From Colwellia sp. Arc7-D (GTDB taxonomy: Bacteria > Pseudomonadota > Gammaproteobacteria > Enterobacterales > Alteromonadaceae), in contig NZ_CP028924.1 of NCBI RefSeq assembly GCF_003061515.1, positions 2,356,001 to 2,420,000 of the forward strand: a DNA stretch of 64,000 nucleotides, given 5' to 3'. Positions within the stretch are counted from its first letter, which is position 1. Each line of letters begins with the position of its first letter. The notes beneath the pieces are model-generated. The model had not been told where the DNA came from. It saw only the letters and a list, made by a program, of their open reading frames with translations, and did no database searches. Position numbers and translations under genes: made by a program. Of this stretch, positions 59,343 through 64,000 are shown piece by piece.

Positions 59343-59929
59343 GACAGTCAATAATAGTAACTATTTGGCTCGTAATGATGGTGTCGGCTTGTAGCTCTAA
59401 TGCACCTACAAAAACACAGTACTATTTACTCAATAGCCCAACAAATAATAGCGCTTCAACAGTGAGCAATGAAAATCAGCAAAACATTACTGTTAGTTTA
59501 TTAGAGTTACCCGATTACCTAAAGCAGCCAAGTTTAGTTTTGCAACTTTCAAGTCACCAACTGCACTACTCTCACTTTCATATGTGGGCCGAGCCTTTAC
59601 AAAACAGCTTTTCACAAGCGTTATTAGATGATTTAAATCAACAAGATAATCGTTTTAATTATATAGATAATTCAACTACAACCTCAAAAGCATCAATAGA
59701 AGCCATTACGATTAAAGTAACGGCATTTCATGCGACACATCAATCACAAGCCTTACTCACAGGTACTTTTTGGGTTCAAAATAGCAACACGGTAAAACAA
59801 CCACAACCCCATAAATTTACCCTTACATTGTCACTCGATAAAAATGGCTATGAGCACGCAGTAGAAAAAATGCGACAAAGTATTAACCAATTAGCACAAA
59901 AAATTATTAATAATATATATGTAGAATAA
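59339..59929 (+). CDS. pqiC: PqiC-type lipoprotein (DUF330)
   Basis: This 196-residue protein has a lipoprotein signal ending MVSAC and the DUF330 pattern KTQYYLLNSP at the mature N-terminus. PqiC anchors the PqiB tube at the outer membrane. The gene overlaps pqiB by four bases, completing the pqiABC operon. Confidence 0.9.
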   Translation: MRQSIIVTIWLVMMVSACSSNAPTKTQYYLLNSPTNNSASTVSNENQQNITVSLLELPDYLKQPSLVLQLSSHQLHYSHFHMWAEPLQNSFSQALLDDLNQQDNRFNYIDNSTTTSKASIEAITIKVTAFHATHQSQALLTGTFWVQNSNTVKQPQPHKFTLTLSLDKNGYEHAVEKMRQSINQLAQKIINNIYVE

Positions 59930-59960
59930 TCCATTAGACTTTCAACGTTGGGTAAACCAA

Positions 59961-60428
59961 ATGACACCTGCTATTAATCAACTAAACAAGTTAAATTTAA
60001 CTTATAAAGTGCATCAATATAACCATGAGCCTGGTGCTAAGTCTTATGGTCTTGAAGCAGCTGAAAAGCTTAAAGTTAACGCTGAACTTGTTTACAAAAC
60101 CTTAGTGGTTGATGTCGACAATAGTTACTTAGCCGTTGCAGTAATACCGGTTATAAAACAGCTTAATTTAAAGAAATTAGCAAAGTCATTAAAAGCTAAA
60201 AAAATTAAAATGGCAGAAGTGAATAAAGTGCAAAATTCAACTGGGTATTTACTCGGTGGTGTAAGTCCATTAGGTCAAAAAAAGGCCTTAGTCACCGTGT
60301 TAGATAAAAGCGCAGAAGTGTTGAATAGCCTATTTGTTAGCGGTGGTAAACGTGGGTTAGAAATAGAATTATCGCCTGACAGTATCGTATTATCGTTACA
60401 AGCTAAATATGCTGATATCATCAGTTAA
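59961..60428 (+). CDS. ybaK: Cys-tRNA(Pro) deacylase YbaK/EbsC
   Basis: This 155-residue protein has the YbaK/INS domain (VYKTLVVDVDNSYLAVAVIPV, then NKVQNSTGYLLGGVSPLG with the catalytic Lys region). It removes mischarged cysteine from tRNA(Pro). It lies 31 bases after pqiC. It is the last core gene before the cassette-like region. Confidence 0.92.
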   Translation: MTPAINQLNKLNLTYKVHQYNHEPGAKSYGLEAAEKLKVNAELVYKTLVVDVDNSYLAVAVIPVIKQLNLKKLAKSLKAKKIKMAEVNKVQNSTGYLLGGVSPLGQKKALVTVLDKSAEVLNSLFVSGGKRGLEIELSPDSIVLSLQAKYADIIS

Positions 60429-60530
60429 TAATCTTCATATTTTCTGCTTAGAATAAAGCTAAAAAGCATTTTAAATTATCGTTGACCTATCTAAATTTCC
60501 TGATGTTATTGGAAAAGATAACACTATTTT

Positions 60531-60625
60531 GCATAACAAATATTTATAGATACTCCGTTGCCACACTTCAATCTGCTGACAAATTATTATGAGTTCTATT
60601 CACCTTAGCGGTTCCTAATAACCCA
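60531..60625 (-). other. Possible terminal attC-like site (weak)
   Basis: On the minus strand, downstream of the 134-residue gene, a GTTATGC heptamer (60531-60537) fits the attC R' core variant and a TAAGTGGG-like start lies near 60615. The body is not clearly similar to the other elements, so this is a weak end-of-array call. Confidence 0.25.
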
Positions 60626-60637
60626 CTTATCATGCAT

Positions 60638-61042
60638 TTATTGGATAGTCTTTTTTCTAGCTCTAAGCCATTTAAATAAGTCTGGAATATCAAAGGATAA
60701 AGAAATTAGATTGCAAACCATTAGAATGATTAAAAAATATCGGTAGTTGTTCGTTAGCACTACTTCAGAAATCATTAAATAATTAACCAGAATAATTGTC
60801 AGAGGAATCCAAAATATTATATGTGGAATTGTCATCGCACTTGAAAAACCACGGTCAAACCATATTGGTATTGCATTGAATAACAGACCTGCAATTGCAA
60901 AACTAACGACTAAACTCGATCCTGGATTTCCCATGAAAAAAATGGAAGCTATATTCACCGGCACAAGTATCAAAAAAACCCAGATCTTTACCCACGTACG
61001 TAATCCCAAATAGCTTTGCCAAATATCAGACAAAAGATTCAT
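60638..61042 (-). CDS. Cassette gene 1: hypothetical membrane protein
   Basis: This 134-residue protein has four predicted helices and no recognised domain. GGAGG lies ten bases before the ATG. It is the integrase-distal end of the putative cassette array, on the same strand as all neighbours. A weak attC-like spacer lies on each side. Confidence 0.6.
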   Translation of the reverse strand: MNLLSDIWQSYLGLRTWVKIWVFLILVPVNIASIFFMGNPGSSLVVSFAIAGLLFNAIPIWFDRGFSSAMTIPHIIFWIPLTIILVNYLMISEVVLTNNYRYFLIILMVCNLISLSFDIPDLFKWLRARKKTIQ

Positions 61043-61142
61043 TTTATTGAAACCTCCAAATACAAATTTTATTAATAGTAGAGCATTAAACTAAAGAGCG
61101 ACTAAAGAGCAAAAACAAACTAACTCGATCCTTGTCATACGT
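61043..61142 (-). other. Degenerate attC-like spacer
   Basis: The 100 bases after the 61143-61472 gene begin on the minus strand with AGTTAAACG at its stop codon and end with CGCTCTTTAGTTTAATGC. The position matches attC, but the core is poorly kept. The call leans on the clearer neighbours. Confidence 0.3.
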
Positions 61143-61472
61143 TTAACTGTGTGCTGTTTGGTTTGATAATTGTGCCGCCTTAGACAAAGCCCACCAACCT
61201 ATAAATATGCTAATGATGATCCTAATTGGAAAATATAATAAGGCTGGCAAATTAAACAACCATAAAACTACACCTTCAGGTAAAACGTAAAAGGAAACTT
61301 GCTTAACCCAGTATATAATTTGAACATACTCTTTTAGGAAATCATTAATTGAAATGCTTAACAAAGACCATTCGTTTAAATAATTAAGCCAAAGTAGATA
61401 AAGGCCAAGCGCCCCATCACCGAAACTGCCAACAACAGAAGACCAACCTAAAATTAATAAAAAAATTCTCAT
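61143..61472 (-). CDS. Cassette gene 2: hypothetical membrane protein
   Basis: This 109-residue protein has an N-terminal hydrophobic segment and further helices, with no recognised domain. ATG 61472 has GAGG five bases upstream. An ATG at 61505 also reads in frame but lies inside the attC-like element, so it would be translated only if the element is read through. Confidence 0.6.
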   Translation of the reverse strand: MRIFLLILGWSSVVGSFGDGALGLYLLWLNYLNEWSLLSISINDFLKEYVQIIYWVKQVSFYVLPEGVVLWLFNLPALLYFPIRIIISIFIGWWALSKAAQLSNQTAHS

Positions 61473-61492
61473 GAGTACCTCTACATAAAAAC

Positions 61493-61600
61493 GTATAACG
61501 CCCATTTTAACGGACTAAATAATAAAGGCTATATATTGACTAAACTTTGTAACAACTAGCTAAATTTAACGTGCTACCCCCTCATGAGCTGTTGTTAGTA
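61493..61600 (-). other. attC-like site, best preserved
   Basis: On the minus strand, the element starts TACTAACAACAGCTCATGAGG directly after the TAA of the downstream-reading gene and ends CCGTTAAAATGGGCGTTATAC. The 5' CTAACAA(C/A)...TCAAG-like start and the 3' (G/C)CNNTTAA...GGGCGTTA end follow the attC pattern (for instance the start TCTAACAA and end GCTTAACTCAAGCGTTAG of the aadA site). Confidence 0.65.
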
Positions 61601-61897
61601 TTACTCTTGAATACGCCAACCTTTTGATTTTATACATGACGCATTCTCGTTAAAAAATGAAAAAAGTTGAATACCAGCAAAAGTTACATCATGACTCTCT
61701 GAATTTTGATTTAATGTTGTGCCACTAACCCCTTGTTTAGCTTGTAAGGCACATTCACTAGCATCTTTCTGAAACAATGCATTGTCAGCTAACATTTCAC
61801 CATATTCCTCATGAACTACCATTGGTGGGGTCGTAGAGCATGAGCTAATCAAAAATAAAATAACAGGTAAAGTAAGTGTTTTAATTTTTAGAGACAT
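61601..61897 (-). CDS. Cassette gene 3: small lipoprotein, unknown function
   Basis: This 98-residue protein has a lipoprotein signal ending LISSC and later Cys residues (DASECALQA, then NASCIKSKGWR). The pattern of a Cys followed later by a C-x3-KGW block recurs in small envelope lipoproteins of marine bacteria. The function is unknown. Its TAA stop is directly followed by the attC-like element. Confidence 0.65.
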   Translation of the reverse strand: MSLKIKTLTLPVILFLISSCSTTPPMVVHEEYGEMLADNALFQKDASECALQAKQGVSGTTLNQNSESHDVTFAGIQLFSFFNENASCIKSKGWRIQE

Positions 61898-61919
61898 AAA
61901 CTGACTTCGAATCCTTATA

Positions 61920-62021
61920 ATGCTAACGCCGTGTTAAGCGGCTTTTAATTGTTGACTAAAATGTGCAGTGAAGTGGAATCTAGCCAACGGTTGAAAATGT
62001 GGCTTGAGCAGCTTCTTAGAT
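61920..62021 (-). other. attC-like site with a classical body
   Basis: On the minus strand, the element begins ATCTAAGAAGCTGCTCAAGCC across the stop codon of the adjacent gene and ends AAAGCCGCTTAACACGGCGTTAGCAT. The CTAA(G/C)AA...CAAGCC start and GCTTAA...GCGTTAG end correspond to the aadA-type attC layout, including the complementary CAAGC/GCTTAA arms. Confidence 0.65.
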
Positions 62022-62357
62022 GCAAATTTCAGCTAATGCTCGTTTGTCTTTATTTATTCTTTGATATGTAGACTCTTCAAGTTCTTGCAGCTGACGATCA
62101 GCAATTGTCGTTTGCGCAGGCTTAGCCATATTCATAATAACAAGTCGAGTTTTGATAGAATTACACAAAAGTGTTTTAGCTTTATCTACATCATTTTCAT
62201 TGATAAGAATTATAGCTGCTTGCATTTCTTTCGCGCCAGCCCAGATTTGATTAACGGCTGGGGTCGCACCAGCAGCTATACCAATATAGCTTCCTGTAAA
62301 AAAGCCACCTACGAAAATAGATAGTGTAAACAATGAAAATATAATTGTAGATTTCAC
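62016..62357 (-). CDS. Cassette gene 4: hypothetical membrane-anchored protein
   Basis: This 113-residue protein has one N-terminal helix with glycines (VGGFFTGSYIGIAAGA) and a soluble helical tail ending in EICI. No domain is recognised. It starts with GTG at 62357, with AAGGA eight bases upstream. Its stop codon lies within the following attC-like element. Confidence 0.6.
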   Translation of the reverse strand: MKSTIIFSLFTLSIFVGGFFTGSYIGIAAGATPAVNQIWAGAKEMQAAIILINENDVDKAKTLLCNSIKTRLVIMNMAKPAQTTIADRQLQELEESTYQRINKDKRALAEICI

Positions 62358-62371
62358 AATAAATTCCTTTT

Positions 62372-62475
62372 GTATATTGCCCCTACTTAAAGGGCTGATA
62401 ATAATTTGCTAAAATGTGTAGCGAAACGAAACCGAGTAAACTCTTAGCTGTATTGCTTTAAATTAGTGTTATATC
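62372..62475 (-). other. attC-like site without a gene attached
   Basis: On the minus strand, the element starts GATATAACACTAATTTAAAGC and ends CAGCCCTTTAAGTAGGGGCAATATAC. The last part matches the GGGCGTTATAC end with GTT changed to CAA, so its core is damaged. It abuts the next attC-like site and no gene lies between them. Confidence 0.5.
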
Positions 62476-62478
62476 AAA

Positions 62479-62586
62479 ATATAACACCTATATTAACGGG
62501 CTAACTTATACAGGCTAAAGCTAGCTAAACTTTGCGAAGAATAAGTGCAGCCAGCTTAATGTGTTTCGTTTACTTGCTTAATAGAC
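62479..62586 (-). other. attC-like site after the Sel1-like lipoprotein gene
   Basis: On the minus strand, the element runs from TATTAAGCAAG near the gene stop to TTAGCCCGTTAATATAGGTGTTATAT. The internal CAAAGTTTAG...TTAG(T/C)CCGTTAA block is shared with the 61493-61600 element. Confidence 0.6.
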
Positions 62587-62592
62587 CACTTA

Positions 62593-63108
62593 TTACTCAA
62601 CCAAATCAATCTCATACAGCGTACTAAGTCCTTCATACTTATGACATTTAACATCGACTCTATTTGAGGACGTATTAATAGATTTTTGGCATGTTACATG
62701 TTGAGATTTTAACCCATACCTTTTAATGTATTCCCTGACTATTTCATCTATATCTTGTTTTTGTTGAGCTGTGGCATAGGAATAAAAAGATTTAAACTCT
62801 TCATTCCATTCTTTAACATTTGCTTCTTTAGCTACGCCTAACCAGCCCATACCAAGTGAAATTGACTGCTCGACATATTGACCTTTTAAAAACATATAAG
62901 CTAAGACATATTGCGAGCCTTTATATCCCCAAGCGGCAGGCTCCTTAAGTAAATGAAATGCTTTTTTATAATTTCCTTTTTTGTATTGAGTTATCCCTGT
63001 AACTTCTTTTACTTCAAGTGAATGTGTTGATTTTCTTATTGAATCTGTCGATTTGCACGACAAAAGAAAATAAACAGTTAAAGTTATTATTACTTGTTTA
63101 ATTTGCAT
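62593..63108 (-). CDS. Cassette gene 5: Sel1/TPR-like lipoprotein
   Basis: This 171-residue protein has a lipoprotein signal (YFLLSC near residue 18) and one or two Sel1-like repeats (ITQYKKGNYKKAFHLLKEPA, then SQYVLAYMFLKGQYVEQSISLGMGWL). Such repeats mediate protein contacts. Its C-terminal third has an extra Cys and no recognised domain. Only 59 bases separate it from the CPXCG pseudogene, with no attC between, so the two may share a cassette. Confidence 0.65.
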   Translation of the reverse strand: MQIKQVIITLTVYFLLSCKSTDSIRKSTHSLEVKEVTGITQYKKGNYKKAFHLLKEPAAWGYKGSQYVLAYMFLKGQYVEQSISLGMGWLGVAKEANVKEWNEEFKSFYSYATAQQKQDIDEIVREYIKRYGLKSQHVTCQKSINTSSNRVDVKCHKYEGLSTLYEIDLVE

Positions 63109-63167
63109 CTCAATCCTTTATAAATGCGCAGAGTCTTTTGTTCTTTTAAAATTATTAATTGTATATA

Positions 63168-63366
63168 TTAAAACGCTTCATCATCACTATAAACATTAAC
63201 GGATAGCTCACCATCTACACTTTCAGAAACTAAGAAATTTATTGGTTTACAACAAACTTGGCAATCTTCTATATATTGTTGGTTCCGTGTCTGATGGATC
63301 TATCAAAACCTCAATATTCTCTCCACAATATGGACACCCAATAGATTTTTCAGCTAATTGATTCAA
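63168..63366 (-). pseudogene. CPXCG-motif zinc-ribbon protein, frameshifted
   Basis: Read on the minus strand from TTG 63366, the sequence gives NQLAEKSIGCPYCGENIEVL and then IDPSDT. The other frame continues NQQYIEDCQVCCKPINFLVS, then a DGELSVNVYSDDEAF end. Together they make the CPXCG family's full length, with the Cys-Pro-x-Cys-Gly motif and its second CxxC. The frames join at about 63285 if one base is removed from the CC/GG there (199 bases, 66 codons plus one). It is a broken gene or a sequencing error. GGGG lies upstream of the TTG. The family is a small zinc-ribbon protein of unknown role. Confidence 0.72.
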
Positions 63367-63390
63367 TTCTACACCCCATTATTTTCTTAA

Positions 63391-63497
63391 TACGTATCCC
63401 TTAAATAAAGGGCTAAAATGTTGAAGAACGAAACAGAAAACTGTTTTTGTCCTTGTTTTATTTCATGTTAGTTTCATGTTAGTTTCATGTTAGGTAA
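63391..63497 (-). other. Degenerate attC-like site
   Basis: On the minus strand, the element starts ACCTAAC just after the stop of the 63513 gene and ends CATTTTAGCCCTTTATTTAAGGGATACG. The GTT of the expected GGGCGTTATACG end is missing. It contains the three TTTCATGTTAG repeats near its 5' end. Confidence 0.45.
63461..63493. repeat. Three tandem 11-base units
   Basis: TTTCATGTTAG occurs three times head to tail inside the degenerate attC-like element. It looks like a slippage expansion. Confidence 0.8.
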
Positions 63498-63512
63498 GTA
63501 ACCCTACTAATA

Positions 63513-63761
63513 TTAATTTGTCATCTGAGTAAATAAAATAAGTACAGTTAAAATGACAATAAACCACAAGATAACAGAACCTTTCTTTTCTTCGTTTAAC
63601 AATAACTGATTAATTAAAGCTGTTATTAAAGACAGTTCAAATAAGCTCCAAAAAATAACTATCGGTAATAATAGTAAACCTTCAGATCCATTAGATAATA
63701 AGAGTATGGCAGCGAGCAAGAAAAGATGACTACCAATAAAACTTTTTAAAATTGCATCCAT
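63513..63761 (-). CDS. Cassette gene 6: small membrane protein, unknown
   Basis: This 82-residue protein has two or three hydrophobic helices and a charged connecting loop. ATG 63761 is chosen because the upstream residues of a longer reading (to 63845) fall inside an attC-like element; AAGGA lies ten bases before it. The function is unknown. Confidence 0.5.
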   Translation of the reverse strand: MDAILKSFIGSHLFLLAAILLLSNGSEGLLLLPIVIFWSLFELSLITALINQLLLNEEKKGSVILWFIVILTVLILFTQMTN

Positions 63762-63777
63762 ACATCCTTTTTCCTTA

Positions 63778-63895
63778 GCACATAACATCTCAAAAAGAGC
63801 TTTAAAATAATTGGGTGAAATAAGCGACGAATGAATAAAAACCAACTATTTCATGTACTGGTTTAATGATTTTTTATATAGAAATAACACTCAAG
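63778..63895 (-). other. Possible attC-like site (3' half clear, 5' half unclear)
   Basis: On the minus strand, AGCTCTTTTTGAGATGTTATGTGC (63778-63801) resembles the CCCNTTAA...GGGCGTTATA end of the better elements. The 5' end cannot be placed; it should lie near the stop codon of the partial gene at 63898. Confidence 0.35.
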
Positions 63896-63897
63896 TT

Positions 63898-64000
63898 TCA
63901 GGGGTTTTGTTTTGATACATTATCATTTTTTAGCATTAAAACAATTAGGTAAACAATGTTAAGAGGTGGAGTAATACATAATATTACACCGATTAATGTT
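63898..64000 (-). CDS. Partial CDS: C-terminus of a membrane protein (runs off the window)
   Basis: From 63999 down to a TGA at 63898-63900, the minus strand reads TLIGVILCITPPLNIVYLIV, then LMLKNDNVSKQNP. It is a hydrophobic membrane-protein end without a start in this window. It has the same strand and position as the cassette genes, so it is probably another cassette member. Confidence 0.45.
   Translation of the reverse strand, partial: TLIGVILCITPPLNIVYLIVLMLKNDNVSKQNP

Noticed and set aside
63461..63493. Triple 11-base repeat considered as an integron or phage attachment core
   Set aside because: The copies are identical and contiguous without flanking arms, so slippage is the simpler reading.
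60638..63845. Cassette region considered as a prophage or insertion-sequence remnant
   Set aside because: No integrase, transposase, terminase or structural gene and no terminal inverted repeats were seen; the repeated spacer pattern fits attC sites better.

Overview
This 64 kb window is chromosomal DNA from an AT-rich marine gammaproteobacterium, most likely from the Colwellia/Thalassotalea side of the Alteromonadales. The support is the AcnD/PrpF form of the methylcitrate cycle under a GntR regulator, the fab-pabC-mltG-tmk-holB-pilZ-tatD gene order, DUF748 and DUF2959 proteins, EfpL (YeiP), and many secreted or lipid-anchored proteins. The genus is inferred from gene content, not from a database match. 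No tRNA, rRNA, CRISPR array, insertion sequence or prophage gene was seen.

Layout. 0-1.7 kb: a secreted M28 peptidase. 1.7-8.8 kb: the propionate operon gntR-prpB-prpC-acnD-prpF (minus strand), with three TGTCGACA operator-like sites, then a fused SpmA/SpmB membrane protein. 10.2-21.2 kb: a long minus-strand core block, yceD-rpmF-plsX-fabD-fabG-acpP-fabF-pabC-mltG-tmk-holB-pilZ-tatD, which has no fabH. A plus-strand terminator with no gene before it marks a candidate small RNA near 10.5 kb. 21.2-30 kb: yceF (Maf), a small secreted protein, a CBS-domain protein, rluC divergent from rne (RNase E) across a 638-base leader region, a low-molecular-weight phosphatase and a double cupin. 30-38.5 kb: a 7TM sensor with an EAL domain, an ABC exporter, a DUF748 AsmA-like protein, a DUF2959 lipoprotein and a small membrane protein. 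38.7-46.7 kb: an AGCS symporter and a metal-efflux cluster (CDF exporter, RND pump, adaptor, Cys/His-rich secreted protein) with no outer-membrane channel gene. 46.9-51.5 kb: a lipoprotein alpha-amylase coupled to a GH31 enzyme. 51.7-60.4 kb: a 49-residue coiled-coil protein, a Nudix hydrolase, EfpL, an M14-like zinc hydrolase, an OmpA-family porin, pqiABC and ybaK.

The most unusual part is 60.5-64.0 kb. Small minus-strand genes with no recognised function are separated by about 100-base elements. These share a 3' block of the form TTTAG...(G/C)CCNTTAA...GGGCGTTATA and a 5' CTAAC-like end placed at the stop codon of the preceding gene. That is the architecture of integron attC sites, so I read this stretch as the integrase-distal end of a chromosomal integron (gene-cassette array). 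Its integrase and attI would lie beyond base 64000. One cassette gene, a CPXCG zinc-ribbon protein, carries a one-base frameshift, and one pair of attC-like sites abuts with no gene between them.
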